A stretch of 64,000 bases of DNA from Trebonia sp963777905 (GCA_963777905.1 CAVZSM010000002.1:227581-291580); one strand, 5' to 3'. Shown: positions 42,903 to 51,778, numbered from the stretch's first letter. Notes: generated from the letters alone by a model not told the origin. Translations and numbers: made by a program.

Positions 42903-44045
42903 ATGAGGATCGCGATCATTACGGAGTCCTTCCCACCCGATGTCAACGGTGTCGCAAACTGCGTAGTACGCGTAGCAGAAAACCTCGTCCGCAACGGCCA
43001 CCACCCTCTGGTCATTGCTCCAGAGTTTGCGCGCGCCACCATCGGCGCTGACCGCCAGTTCCGCTACCCGGTGGAACGTGTCCCCTCTGTCCCGGTGCCC
43101 GGCTACCCGACGTTCCGGCTCGGCCTGCCGACACCGCGCACCCGGCGCGCCATCACCAGGCACGGCACCAACGTGGTCCACCTGGCCAGCCCGGTCGCGC
43201 TCGGCGCCTGGGGCGCCCGCGTGGCCAGGGCCGTGGACCTGCCCACGGTCGCCGTCTACCAGACCGACCTGCCTAACTACGCCCGCGCCTACCGCCTCGG
43301 CGCGGTCACCGAGGCGTTCGCGTGGCGCTGGCTGCGCGACATCCACAACGCGGCTGGCCGCACCCTCGCCCCGTCCAGCGCGACGGCCGCCGACCTGCAC
43401 GCGCACGGCATGGAGCGGGTGTGGCTATGGGGCAGGGGCGTTGACACCGAGCGCTTCCATCCGGCCCATAGGGACGGCCGGCTGCGCGCCGAGCTCGCGC
43501 CGGACGGCGAGGTGATCGTCGGCTACGTGGGCCGGCTCGCGCACGAGAAACGGGTCGACCTGCTCGCCGCCATCACCCGCCTGCCTGGAGTGCGGCTCGC
43601 GGTCACCGGCGGCGGCCCGATGGAGGAAGAACTGCGGCAGGCCCTCCCGTTGGCGATGTTCCTCGGCGAGCGGCACGGCGCGGACCTGGCACGGATCTAC
43701 GCCAGCCTGGACATCTTCGTGCACACCGGCCCGTTCGAGACCTTCGGCCAGACGATCCAGGAGGCCGCGGCGAGCGGGCTGCCAGTGATCGCGCCGGCCG
43801 CCGGCGGCCCCCTCGACCTGGTGCACGAGGGCGCGACCGGGTTTCTCGTCCCGCCGGGCGATGGCGACGCGCTCGCCGCGGCGGTCCAGCGGCTGGCCGC
43901 CGACCGGCCGCTGCGCGCGGCGATGGGCGAGGCGGGCAGGCGGCGGGTGCTCGCCAGGTCCTGGCCGGCCCTGACCGGCGAGCTGATCGGCCACTACGCC
44001 GCGGTACTCGGCGCCGGAACCGCCCCTGTGAGGATGGCCGCCTGA
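42903..44045 (+). CDS. GT4-family glycosyltransferase, MgtA/PimB-like mannosyltransferase
   Basis: A 380-residue GT-B enzyme. MRIAIITESFPPDVNGVANCVVRVAENL at the N-terminus is characteristic of MgtA/PimB-like mannosyltransferases. The donor-side motifs are VGYVGRLAHEKRVDLL and the EX7E region GPFETFGQTIQEAAASG. These enzymes transfer mannose from GDP-mannose to glycolipids of the cell envelope. The next gene starts in its stop codon (TGATG), forming a three-gene operon with a second GT4 and an SGNH hydrolase. Confidence 0.88.
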   Translation: MRIAIITESFPPDVNGVANCVVRVAENLVRNGHHPLVIAPEFARATIGADRQFRYPVERVPSVPVPGYPTFRLGLPTPRTRRAITRHGTNVVHLASPVALGAWGARVARAVDLPTVAVYQTDLPNYARAYRLGAVTEAFAWRWLRDIHNAAGRTLAPSSATAADLHAHGMERVWLWGRGVDTERFHPAHRDGRLRAELAPDGEVIVGYVGRLAHEKRVDLLAAITRLPGVRLAVTGGGPMEEELRQALPLAMFLGERHGADLARIYASLDIFVHTGPFETFGQTIQEAAASGLPVIAPAAGGPLDLVHEGATGFLVPPGDGDALAAAVQRLAADRPLRAAMGEAGRRRVLARSWPALTGELIGHYAAVLGAGTAPVRMAA

Positions 44046-45223
44046 TGCGGATCGTGCGGCTGGCCAACTACGTGGGGCCGCGCTCCGGCGGCATGCGAAC
44101 CGCGCTGCGCGAACTCGGTGCCGGCTACCTGGCGGCGGGACACGATCCCGTGCTGATCATCCCTGGCCGCCGCCGCGGCGACGAGGCGACGGCGCAGGGG
44201 CGGATGATCACCAGGTACGGGCCGATAGTGCCGTTCACCGGCGGCTACCGCGCGCTGCTCGGCCGCCGCAGGCTCGCCGCGCTGCTGACCGAACTGCGGC
44301 CGGACCGGCTCGAGGTGTCGGACCGCACCACGCTGCGCTGGACCGGCCAGTGGGCGCGCGCGCACGGCGTGCCGGCGGTGATGGTCTCGCACGAGAGCCT
44401 GACCGGCCTGTTCAGCCTGCCCGCCGACGTGTCCGGCATGTCACGATGGCGGAGCCGGCTGCTCAGCGAGAGGGCCACCGCGCTCGCCGACGCGCTCAAC
44501 CGCCGCAGCTCGCGGAACTACCAGCGGATCGTCTGCACCACCCGGTGGGCGGCGGCGGAGTTCGAGCGGATCGGCGCGCCCAACCTGACGCGCATCCCGC
44601 TCGGCGTCGACCTGGACCTGTTCAGCCCCGAGCGGTACAGCGACGCGGTGCGGGAAACGCATGCGAAACCAGACCAGACGCTGCTCGTGCACTGCGCGCG
44701 GCTGTCGGTTGAGAAGAAGCCGCACCGTTCGCTCGCCGCGCTGGCCGGGCTGCGCGCGGCCGGGCTGGACGCTGTGCTCGTCGTCGCCGGTGACGGGCCG
44801 CTGCGCGCCCGGCTGGAGCGCGCGGCACGCCGCGCTTCTTTGCCGGTCCGGTTTGCCGGGTTCGTCACCGACCCCAAGGAGCTGGCCATCCTGCTGGCCA
44901 GCGCCGATGTAGTGATCGCGCCAGGGCCGGTGGAGACCTTCGGGCTCGCCGCGCTCGAGGCGCTCGCCTGCGGCACCCCGGTCGTGGTCAGCGCGTCGAG
45001 TGCGCTGCCGGAGGTGGTCGGCACCGCCGGAATCGCGGTCACTGGCGAGGATTTCGCCGGCGGCGTGCGCGCCATCCTCGCCAGGGACCCGATCGCGCGG
45101 CGCGCCGCGGCGCGGGCCCGGGCCGAGGAGTTCGGCTGGCCGGCCTCCGTCACCGCCTTCCTGGCGGTTCATGAAGCTCTCAACACCGACTCGTTTCGTC
45201 CTCTCGGGCAGGTGCAGGCATGA
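44045..45223 (+). CDS. GT4-family glycosyltransferase
   Basis: A 392-residue GT-B enzyme. MRIVRLANYVGPRSGGMRTALRELGAGYLAAGH at the acceptor side, HCARLSVEKKPHRSLAAL at the hinge and PGPVETFGLAALEALACGTPVVVS with the EX7E motif are visible. The donor is probably a nucleotide sugar, and the acceptor is unknown. Gene overlaps on both sides (TGATG upstream, ATGA downstream) imply coupled translation with the mannosyltransferase-like gene and the SGNH hydrolase. Confidence 0.88.
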   Translation: MRIVRLANYVGPRSGGMRTALRELGAGYLAAGHDPVLIIPGRRRGDEATAQGRMITRYGPIVPFTGGYRALLGRRRLAALLTELRPDRLEVSDRTTLRWTGQWARAHGVPAVMVSHESLTGLFSLPADVSGMSRWRSRLLSERATALADALNRRSSRNYQRIVCTTRWAAAEFERIGAPNLTRIPLGVDLDLFSPERYSDAVRETHAKPDQTLLVHCARLSVEKKPHRSLAALAGLRAAGLDAVLVVAGDGPLRARLERAARRASLPVRFAGFVTDPKELAILLASADVVIAPGPVETFGLAALEALACGTPVVVSASSALPEVVGTAGIAVTGEDFAGGVRAILARDPIARRAAARARAEEFGWPASVTAFLAVHEALNTDSFRPLGQVQA

Positions 45224-46122
45224 CGCGGATCGTGACTCTCGGCGACTCGATCACCCTGGGCATGGGTGATCCCGACCCATCAGGCGGCTGGCGAGGCTGG
45301 GCACGACACCTTGCCACCGGGCTCCCCGACCCGGAACTGCACAACCTCGCGGTGCTCGGCGCGCAGGCTAAGCACGTCGAGCGCGACCAGCTGCCGGCGG
45401 CACTCCAGCTGCGGCCCGACGTCGCCACCGTCGTGGTGGGCATCAACGACACGCTGCGGGCCGGCTTCGACCCGGTGGGTACCGGTCAGGCCGCCGCCAG
45501 GACCGTCGCCGCGCTGCAGGCGGGCGGCGCCACCGTGCTGACCATGCGGCTGCCGGACCCGGCGCGGATGTTCGGGCTGCCCGCCGGGCTGGCCAGGCCG
45601 CTGTCGCGGCGCATGCACGCGGTCAACACCGAGCTCGACAAGGTGGCCGCCCGGTACGGGACCCTGCACTGGGACGCCGCGCGGGACCCGGAGACCTACG
45701 AGCGGCGCAACTGGTCGGTCGACCGGCTGCACCCCAACGAGCGCGGGCACCGGCTGATCGCCTGCCGGCTCTGGGACTCGCTCGCCGCCGCCGGGCACGC
45801 GGTCGCCGCCAGGCCCGACCCCGAGCCGGCCGACCCGGGGCCGACCCGCCGCGACGACTTCCTGTGGATGGCCACCAAGGGGACCAAGTGGTTCCTGCGG
45901 CGTTCTGTCGACCTCATTCCTTACCTGCTGTTCATGGCGGCTCGCGAAGCGCTGACCGCGCCGAGGGACTGGGCGTCGGCCGCGTCCGCCACGCCGGTCG
46001 TGCCCGTCGTGTCTGGTGCCGCTGGCGCCGCTGGCACCGTTGGCGTCGTTGGCGCCGCTGGCGTCGTTGGCGTCGGGTGGCTGCCGGGAATCGACGAGAC
46101 ACCCGAGCCGGTCACCGAATAG
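45220..46122 (+). CDS. SGNH/GDSL-family hydrolase with a low-complexity C-terminus
   Basis: A 300-residue protein. Block I is VTLGDSITLG (Ser near residue 10), the Gly block is in NLAVLGAQ, the Asn block VVGINDT, and block V SVDRLHPNERGH carries the Asp and His. It may remove or add acyl groups on the glycoconjugate made by the two upstream glycosyltransferases. No signal peptide is present. A helix SVDLIPYLLFMAAREAL precedes a tail of Gly/Ala/Val repeats (GVVGAAGVVGVG), encoded by GTTGGCGTC-like units. Confidence 0.87.
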   Translation: MTRIVTLGDSITLGMGDPDPSGGWRGWARHLATGLPDPELHNLAVLGAQAKHVERDQLPAALQLRPDVATVVVGINDTLRAGFDPVGTGQAAARTVAALQAGGATVLTMRLPDPARMFGLPAGLARPLSRRMHAVNTELDKVAARYGTLHWDAARDPETYERRNWSVDRLHPNERGHRLIACRLWDSLAAAGHAVAARPDPEPADPGPTRRDDFLWMATKGTKWFLRRSVDLIPYLLFMAAREALTAPRDWASAASATPVVPVVSGAAGAAGTVGVVGAAGVVGVGWLPGIDETPEPVTE

Positions 46123-46203
46123 TGCGATAACGGGCAAGCCGGGGCGCCCAGATGCCCCTTGACGCGTGCATTGTCCCGATTCCGGCCATACGCTTTGATG
46201 GCT

Positions 46204-47445
46204 ATGAATGCAGGGGCGGGACGTCGTGACCTGGTTCCGCCGTTGCTGCGGGACAAGGTGTTCCGGCGGTACTGGGGCGCGTCGACGGTCTCGGTGTTCG
46301 GCGACCAGGTGTCATCGATCGCGGTCCCGCTCACCGCCGTGCTGGTGCTGCACGCCGGGGCGATAGGAATGGGGTACCTGACCGCGCTGCAGTGGCTGCC
46401 CAGCCTGCTGTTCGGGCTGCACGCCGGCGCGTGGGTCGACAAGCGGGGCAAGCGCACCACGATGATCCTCGCCGATCTCGGCCGCACCGTGGCGCTGGCG
46501 ACCATTCCGGTCTGCTACGCGCTGCACGTCCTGACGCTGGTCCAGGTGTACCTGGTGACGTTCACGGTCGGCGCGCTGTCCGTGCTGTTCACCGTGTCCG
46601 ACGGGGTGCTGTTCGTGTCGATCGTGCCGCCCGAGCGGTACGTGGACGGGCAGTCGCTGATCTACGGCAGCCGCTCGGCCTCGTTCATGGGCGGCCCGTC
46701 CGTCGGGGGGCTGCTCGTTGAAGCGCTCACCGCGCCCTACGCCATCGTCGTGGACGCGCTGTCCTTTCTCGGCTCGGCCTTTCAGCTCAGCCGGATCCGG
46801 CCGCCTGAGCCGCCGTCGTCCGACGGCAGCGAGGGGGTCACCGCGGGCCTGAAGTTCATCAGGAGCTCGCCGATCGTGCGGGCATCGCTCACTGGCGTCG
46901 CCGTGGTCAACTTCTTCTACTGCATGTTCAGCGCGCTGTTCATGCTCTACGCGGTGCGCGCTCTGGGGGTGCGGCCCGGCGTGCTGGGCCTGGTCATCGG
47001 GGCCGGCGCGCTGGGCGGGATGCTCGGCTCCGTGCTGTGCAAGCGGCTGACCGCCCGGCTCGGCGCCGGGCTGGTCTACGTGGCGGGCTGCCTGGTGTTC
47101 ACCGGGCCGCTCGCGCTGGTGCCGCTCGCCTCCGGCGTGCACGGCGCCGCGGTGCTCGTCATGCTGTTCGCCGCGGAGTTCACCAGCGGGTTCGGGGTGA
47201 TGGTGCTCGACATCAGCATCGCCGCGATCTTCGCCGTGGTCATCCCGCCTAGCGTGCGGTCCCGGGTGTCCGGCGCGTTCCAGGCCATCAACTACGGCAC
47301 CCGGCCGCCTGGCGCGCTACTCGGCGGGCTGCTCGGCAGCGTGCTCGGGCTGCGCGAGGCGCTGTGGATCGCCGTGGCCGGCGCGGTCGCCGGCGCGCTG
47401 CTGCTGTTCCCGTCCCCGCTGCCCGGGTTCCGGATGCCAGGATAG
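46204..47445 (+). CDS. MFS transporter
   Basis: A 413-residue protein with about 12 helices. LLRDKVFRRYWGASTVSVFGDQVSSIAVPLTAVLVL and AGAWVDKRGKRTTMILADLGR (the loop 2-3 motif) are typical of the enterobactin/macrolide exporter type of MFS. It likely exports a drug or siderophore-like compound. ATG 46204 is preferred over ATG 46198 because TACGCT lies 9 nt before it. It is a single gene or forms a unit with the amidohydrolase 5 nt downstream. Confidence 0.9.
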   Translation: MNAGAGRRDLVPPLLRDKVFRRYWGASTVSVFGDQVSSIAVPLTAVLVLHAGAIGMGYLTALQWLPSLLFGLHAGAWVDKRGKRTTMILADLGRTVALATIPVCYALHVLTLVQVYLVTFTVGALSVLFTVSDGVLFVSIVPPERYVDGQSLIYGSRSASFMGGPSVGGLLVEALTAPYAIVVDALSFLGSAFQLSRIRPPEPPSSDGSEGVTAGLKFIRSSPIVRASLTGVAVVNFFYCMFSALFMLYAVRALGVRPGVLGLVIGAGALGGMLGSVLCKRLTARLGAGLVYVAGCLVFTGPLALVPLASGVHGAAVLVMLFAAEFTSGFGVMVLDISIAAIFAVVIPPSVRSRVSGAFQAINYGTRPPGALLGGLLGSVLGLREALWIAVAGAVAGALLLFPSPLPGFRMPG

Positions 47446-47449
47446 GCAC

Positions 47450-48418
47450 ATGCGCACGATCGCCCTGGAGGAGCACTTCTGGACGGCTGAGCTCGCCGCG
47501 CCGCCAGGCACCGGCCCGCTGGCCCGGTCCGACGGGCAGCAGCTCGACGCGGCACTTCGCGACCTGGACAAGGCGCGGATCGCGGACATGGACGCCGCCG
47601 GGATCGACCTGCAGGTGGTCTCGCACGCGCAGCCGGCCGCGCAGGGCCTGCCGGAAGCCGACGGAGTGGCGGCGGCGCGCCGGGCGAACGACCAGCTCGC
47701 CGCCGCGGTCGCCAGGCACCCCGGGCGGCTGGCGGGGTTCGCCACGCTGCCCACCGGGTCCCCCGCCGCCGCGGCCGACGAGCTGGCGCGCGCGGTCACC
47801 GAGCTCGGGTTCGCGGGGGCGCTGGTCAACAGCACACTCGGAACGGACGGGTCGTTCCTCGACGACCAGCGCTTCGCGCCGCTGCTCGCCAGGTTCGAAG
47901 CGCTCGACGTGCCGCTGTACCTGCACCCGGCGCCGCCGCCGGCCGCGCTGCGGGAGGTGCTGTACGGCGGGCTGCCGGGTCCGGTTTCCAGCGTGCTGGC
48001 CACCACCGCCTGGGGCTGGCACTCCGAGGCGGGGCTGCACGCGCTGCGACTGGTCGCGGGCGGCGTGTTCGACCGGCACCCGCGGCTGCGCGTGATCGTC
48101 GGGCACTGCGGGGAGATGCTCCCGTTCATGCTGGGCCGCATCGACGACGTGCTGCCGCCGTCCCTGACGGGGCTCGCCGCACCGCCGTCTGAGTACTTCC
48201 TGCGGCACGTGTGGGTGACGACCAGCGGCATGTTCAGCGTGCCGCCGGTGCTGTGCTCGATCTCGGTGTTCGGGGTGGACCGGGTGCTGTTCAGCGTGGA
48301 CTACCCGTTCGGCGCGAACGCCTCGGGCCGGGCGCTGCTCGATGCGCTGCCGATCTCCCCCGCGGACAAGGCGAAGGTGGCGGGGCTGAACGCGGAGCGT
48401 CTGCTCCGGCTGACCTGA
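47450..48418 (+). CDS. Amidohydrolase family protein, ACMSD/gamma-resorcylate decarboxylase-like
   Basis: A 322-residue TIM-barrel metal enzyme. The N-terminal EEHFW supplies the metal-ligand region as in gamma-resorcylate decarboxylases. LYLHPAPPP and VIVGHCGEMLPFMLGRID carry the middle ligands, and FSVDYPFG the last Asp. Such enzymes decarboxylate aromatic or muconate acids non-oxidatively. It lies 5 nt after the MFS gene and may be co-transcribed. Structured repeats follow its stop. Confidence 0.88.
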   Translation: MRTIALEEHFWTAELAAPPGTGPLARSDGQQLDAALRDLDKARIADMDAAGIDLQVVSHAQPAAQGLPEADGVAAARRANDQLAAAVARHPGRLAGFATLPTGSPAAAADELARAVTELGFAGALVNSTLGTDGSFLDDQRFAPLLARFEALDVPLYLHPAPPPAALREVLYGGLPGPVSSVLATTAWGWHSEAGLHALRLVAGGVFDRHPRLRVIVGHCGEMLPFMLGRIDDVLPPSLTGLAAPPSEYFLRHVWVTTSGMFSVPPVLCSISVFGVDRVLFSVDYPFGANASGRALLDALPISPADKAKVAGLNAERLLRLT

Positions 48419-48420
48419 CC

Positions 48421-48536
48421 GGGAGCCACTTCGTATCACTTTTCGTCTTCGTATCGCTTTCGGCCCTTTTCCCGCCCGATTTGTCCGATTCTAGGGGCCG
48501 GAAGTGATACGAAGTTGCTGGCCCGCTCCGGCTCCC
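48421..48536 (+). repeat. Variable-arm core-hairpin element, copy 2
   Basis: Arms are ACTTCGTATCACTT (48428-48441) and AAGTGATACGAAGT (48502-48515), perfect over 14 bp. An outer GGGAGCC/GGCTCCC pair follows (48421-48427 with 48530-48536). The core at 48464-48486 aligns with copies 1 and 3 without gaps over 23 nt. The right arm is followed by TGCTGGCC. It starts 3 nt after a stop codon. Confidence 0.7.
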
Positions 48537-48540
48537 GCAT

Positions 48541-48622
48541 CTTCTCATCAGTTTTTGGCCCGTTCCGCGTCCGTTTTGCCCGTTTTCGGGGCGGACAGTG
48601 ATGGGAGGTTGTCGGGCTGGCC
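48541..48622 (+). repeat. Variable-arm core-hairpin element, copy 3
   Basis: CTTCTCATCA (48541-48550) pairs with TGATGGGAGG (48599-48608) using two G-U pairs, which work only in a plus-strand RNA. The core is at 48559-48581, exactly 95 bp after the core of copy 2. The right flank TGTCGGGCTGGCC resembles that of the other copies. Confidence 0.62.
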
Positions 48623-48652
48623 AGGAGGCCGGTAACACGGTAGAACGGGACG

Positions 48653-48835
48653 ATGGGAAGACGGGCAGCCATCGTGCTGTACGTGCTCGCGCTGGTCGCC
48701 GTCGTGGTCTGTGTGGACGTCCTGTTCCTCAGGCACCAGCTCTGGTTGCGGCTGATAACAAACATCGGGATTGTCCTGGTGTTCGGGGCGTTCTATTTCA
48801 GGTTCCTGAAGGGTCCCTTGAGCAGGCAAGGCTAG
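48653..48835 (+). CDS. Small two-helix membrane protein
   Basis: A 60-residue protein: a basic start (MGRRA), a first helix VLYVLALVAVVVCVDVLFL, then LRLITNIGIVLVFGAFYFRF as the second helix and a short tail. The pattern is that of actinobacterial small integral membrane proteins of unknown role. It ends directly before the DUF167 gene, suggesting co-transcription. No clear ribosome-binding site is seen; TAGAAC lies 6 nt upstream. Confidence 0.78.
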   Translation: MGRRAAIVLYVLALVAVVVCVDVLFLRHQLWLRLITNIGIVLVFGAFYFRFLKGPLSRQG

Positions 48836-49105
48836 ATGCGGATCACTATCCGGGTGCGGCCCGGCTCGGCACATCCGGGTGTCGGCGGCGAGCACGACGG
48901 CGCCCTGGTCGTCCGCGTGAGCGCCAGGGCCGTGGACGGCAAGGCGACGCAGGCGGCGCTGGCCGCGGTGGCCGACGCATTCGGCGTCCGCCGTAGCGCC
49001 GTCGGCCTCGTGTCCGGGGCGTCAAGCCGCGTGAAGATCGTCGAGATCGCCGGAGGTGACTCGCGCCTCCTTGCTGATCTGCTCGCCGGGCAGGGGCGCG
49101 GCTGA
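48836..49105 (+). CDS. DUF167/YggU family protein
   Basis: An 89-residue protein with the DUF167 pattern: ITIRVRPGSAHPGVGGEHDGALVVRVSARAVDGKATQAALAAVADAFGV ... VSGASSRVKIVEIAG. The fold is known from structural genomics and the function is unclear. Its ATG follows the TAG of the previous gene with no gap. It is convergent with the DUF885 gene. Confidence 0.88.
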   Translation: MRITIRVRPGSAHPGVGGEHDGALVVRVSARAVDGKATQAALAAVADAFGVRRSAVGLVSGASSRVKIVEIAGGDSRLLADLLAGQGRG

Positions 49106-49113
49106 GTCCACGG

Positions 49114-50736
49114 CTAGACGACCGTGCGGAGCAGGCGGACCGGCGGGGAGCCGTGGGCGAGCATGCGGTCGTGGACCGTGCGGTCTGCCTGGCCCGGGGT
49201 CGCGCGCAGTTCGGCGGCCAGGTCGGAGATCTCCGTGTAGCCGACGTAGTAGGTGGACAGCTGGGCGGAGGTGAGCAGGGCGCGGCGCCATTTGCCCGCC
49301 GCTTCGCCCTCCTCCTGGAAGCCGCGGTCGCTCATCAGCGCCATCGCCTCTGGCTCGGTCATGCCGTGGGCGTGCACCCGGGCGTCGAGGATCGCGTTGA
49401 TCGTGGTGCGCAGCTGCATCTTCAGCTGCTGCATGCGGACCGCCCGCGGGTCGCCCTCCCCCGGGTACCCGTGGTCGGCCATGAGCTCTTCCGTGTAGAC
49501 GGCCCAGCCCTCGATGAACGAGCCGGAACGCAGCGCGGCGCGCAGCCTGGTGCCGCCGCTGAACCGGCGCGAGTGCTGCAGCTGCAGGTAGTGCCCTGGC
49601 ATCGCCTCGTGCACCATCAGGTTGTGCACCATGTGCCTGTTGTACTCGCGGTAGAAAGAGGCCTTCCGCTCCGGCGTCCAGTCGCCGGGCACCGGGGAGA
49701 CCGCGATGAACGTGGCCAGCGGCGCGGTCTCCAGCGGCCCCGGTGAGTCGCAGTAGGCGACCGCGACGCCGCGGTTGATCTCCGGCATATCGATGATCTC
49801 GATCGGGTCGTCGTAGAGCGTGACCAGGTCGTGGCCGCGGACGAACTCGGTCTGCGCGGCGAGCGCGGCGGCGCAGAACCTGAGGATGGTCGACTCTTCA
49901 GGCGCGTCGGCGGCCAGCCGGTCGAGCACCTCGCGCGGCGTGCCGCCGAGGCTGGCCGCGACCTCGGTGATCTCCCCGGTGATCCGGTCCAGGTCGGCTT
50001 CAGCGCGGGCGAGGATCGCGTCCGGATCGGCCGCGGCGCTCAGCGTCAGGGAGAGCTTGCGCGCGAAGCGCTCGGGGCCGATCCGCGGATCGGCGAAGTC
50101 GCCGGCTGCCGGGCGGGCGAGCTCCGCGGACAGCCAGTCGAGGTGGGCGCCGAGCGCCTCGAGCGCGGCAGGCCGGGCCGCGTCGACCACGGCCGCGCCG
50201 CCCGCCTTTCGCAGCGCCGCGTCGATCTCGCCGGTGACCAGCTTGATCGTGCCGCTGAACTGGGTGATGGCGGTCTCGATGTGCACCTTCGGCATGGCGC
50301 CGAGGCTGGCGCGCGCTGCTTCGAGGACCGCGGGGATCTCCGCCAGCCGCCCGGCCACGTTGGCGAGCCGGTCGGGCAGCGGCGCGAAATCCCTGGCGAG
50401 CAGGTCATAGATCGCCGTGCCGGGGTTGGCGAGCAACGGGTTCCAGGTGTACTCGCGCAGCTCGTCGAGCTCGAAGACCCGGCGCGCGATGCTCTCGGAG
50501 AGCATTGTCGCGTCCACGCGCAGCTCGGCGGTCAGCGCCGTGGTCTCGATGGCGGTCAGCCGGGCGGCGAAGCCGTCCAGCGCCCGCCGCTCCGCCGCCA
50601 GGGCGGCGCCGGACAGGTCGGGCAGCCGGTCGTCGAACCGGTGGTCGCCGAGACCCGTCGCGGCGTCCGGGTGCCGCCGGGCCATGTCGTCCAGGTAGTC
50701 ACCCGCCAGTGCGGCGAAGTCTTCCTCAGCGCTCAT
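49114..50736 (-). CDS. DUF885 family protein (putative metallopeptidase)
   Basis: A 540-residue protein. The zinc motif is VHEAMPGHYLQLQH near residue 385, with a later Glu in GSFIEGWAVYTEELM; both are typical of DUF885, which resembles gluzincin peptidases. No signal peptide is seen, so it is probably cytoplasmic. ATG 50736 has TAGCGT 8 nt upstream on the minus strand and no ribosome-binding site, so it may be leaderless. It is divergent from the GST-like gene 43 nt away. Confidence 0.9.
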   Translation of the reverse strand: MSAEEDFAALAGDYLDDMARRHPDAATGLGDHRFDDRLPDLSGAALAAERRALDGFAARLTAIETTALTAELRVDATMLSESIARRVFELDELREYTWNPLLANPGTAIYDLLARDFAPLPDRLANVAGRLAEIPAVLEAARASLGAMPKVHIETAITQFSGTIKLVTGEIDAALRKAGGAAVVDAARPAALEALGAHLDWLSAELARPAAGDFADPRIGPERFARKLSLTLSAAADPDAILARAEADLDRITGEITEVAASLGGTPREVLDRLAADAPEESTILRFCAAALAAQTEFVRGHDLVTLYDDPIEIIDMPEINRGVAVAYCDSPGPLETAPLATFIAVSPVPGDWTPERKASFYREYNRHMVHNLMVHEAMPGHYLQLQHSRRFSGGTRLRAALRSGSFIEGWAVYTEELMADHGYPGEGDPRAVRMQQLKMQLRTTINAILDARVHAHGMTEPEAMALMSDRGFQEEGEAAGKWRRALLTSAQLSTYYVGYTEISDLAAELRATPGQADRTVHDRMLAHGSPPVRLLRTVV

Positions 50737-50744
50737 GCCGCTTT

Positions 50745-50750
50745 ACGCTA
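50745..50750 (-). promoter_or_regulatory. -10 box TAGCGT before the DUF885 gene
   Basis: On the minus strand TAGCGT is followed by 8 nt and ATG 50736. Confidence 0.35.
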
Positions 50751-50766
50751 GCGGACGGTCATCGCT

Positions 50767-50772
50767 TAGGTT
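50767..50772 (+). promoter_or_regulatory. -10 box TAGGTT before the GST-like gene
   Basis: TAGGTT ends 7 nt before ATG 50780. It faces the DUF885 promoter in a gap of only 43 bp. Confidence 0.38.
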
Positions 50773-50779
50773 CAGAGGC

Positions 50780-51778
50780 ATGGGCCAGACAGCAGGCGAG
50801 TTCGTGCGCGACACCAAGTACCTCGACGGGCGCATCACGGCCGACGGGCGGGACGGCTGGCCCGTGCAGCCGGACCGGTACCGGCTGGTAGTGGCGCGGG
50901 CGTGCCCGTGGGCGAACCGGACGATGATCGTCCGCCGCCTGCTCGGGCTGGAGCCCGTGCTGTCGATGGGCATCTGCGGTCCTGAGCACGACGCGCGGAG
51001 CTGGACGTTCGACCTCGATCCCGGCGAGGTGGACCCGGTGCTCGGCATCCACTGGCTCCGCGAGGCGTTCGAGAAGGCGGTCCCCGGCTACGACCGGGGC
51101 GTCACCGTGCCGGCGATCGTGGACATCCCCAGCGGCGCGGTCGTCACCGCCGACTTCCCGCACATCACGCTGGACATGGAGCAGGAGTGGACCGCCTACC
51201 ACCGGCCCGGCGCGCCCGACCTGTACCCGGCGCCGCTGCGGGACGAGATCGAAGAGGTCAGCGGTCATGTCTACCGGGACGTGAACAACGGCGTCTACCG
51301 CTGCGGGTTCGCCTCATCGCAGGCCGCCTACGACGAGGCGTACGCTCGGCTGTTCGCCCGGCTGGACTGGCTCGAGCAGCGGCTCGCGGACCGGCGTTAC
51401 CTGGTCGGCGACACGATCACCGAGGCGGACGTGCGGCTGTGGACGACGCTGGCCCGGTTCGACGCGGTGTACCAGGGCCATTTCAAGTGCAACAGGAACA
51501 AGCTCGCCGAGATGCCGGTGCTGTGGGCGTACGCCCGCGACCTGTTCCAGACCCCCGGCTTCGGCGACACGATCAACTTCGTCCAGACCAAGCAGCACTA
51601 CTACCGGGTGCACACCAGCCTGAACCCGAGCAAGATCGTCCCTGACGGCCCCGACCTGTCCGGCTGGCTGGCGCCGCACGGCCGTGCGGCGCTCGGCGGG
51701 CGGCCGTTCGGCGACGGCACGCCGCCAGGTCCGCCGCCCGCGGCGGAGCGCGTCGCGCCCGGGCACGGCGCCGGGTGA
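50780..51778 (+). CDS. Glutathionyl-hydroquinone reductase-type GST family protein
   Basis: A 332-residue protein of the Xi-class GST group. The catalytic Cys is in ARACPWANRTMIVR (CPWA motif) near residue 39. TADFPHITLDMEQEWTAYH is the thioredoxin-fold end, and the helical domain has GVYRCGFASSQAAYDEAYARLF and GDTITEADVRLWTTLARFD. In actinomycetes without glutathione the thiol partner may be mycothiol. The tail of about 40 residues is Pro/Gly-rich and not conserved. Confidence 0.88.
   Translation: MGQTAGEFVRDTKYLDGRITADGRDGWPVQPDRYRLVVARACPWANRTMIVRRLLGLEPVLSMGICGPEHDARSWTFDLDPGEVDPVLGIHWLREAFEKAVPGYDRGVTVPAIVDIPSGAVVTADFPHITLDMEQEWTAYHRPGAPDLYPAPLRDEIEEVSGHVYRDVNNGVYRCGFASSQAAYDEAYARLFARLDWLEQRLADRRYLVGDTITEADVRLWTTLARFDAVYQGHFKCNRNKLAEMPVLWAYARDLFQTPGFGDTINFVQTKQHYYRVHTSLNPSKIVPDGPDLSGWLAPHGRAALGGRPFGDGTPPGPPPAAERVAPGHGAG

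Noticed and set aside
48428..48515. Resemblance of ACTTCGTAT...ATACGAAGT to loxP arms
   Set aside because: Only about nine bases match, the spacer is 60 nt instead of 8, and the sibling elements have unrelated arms.
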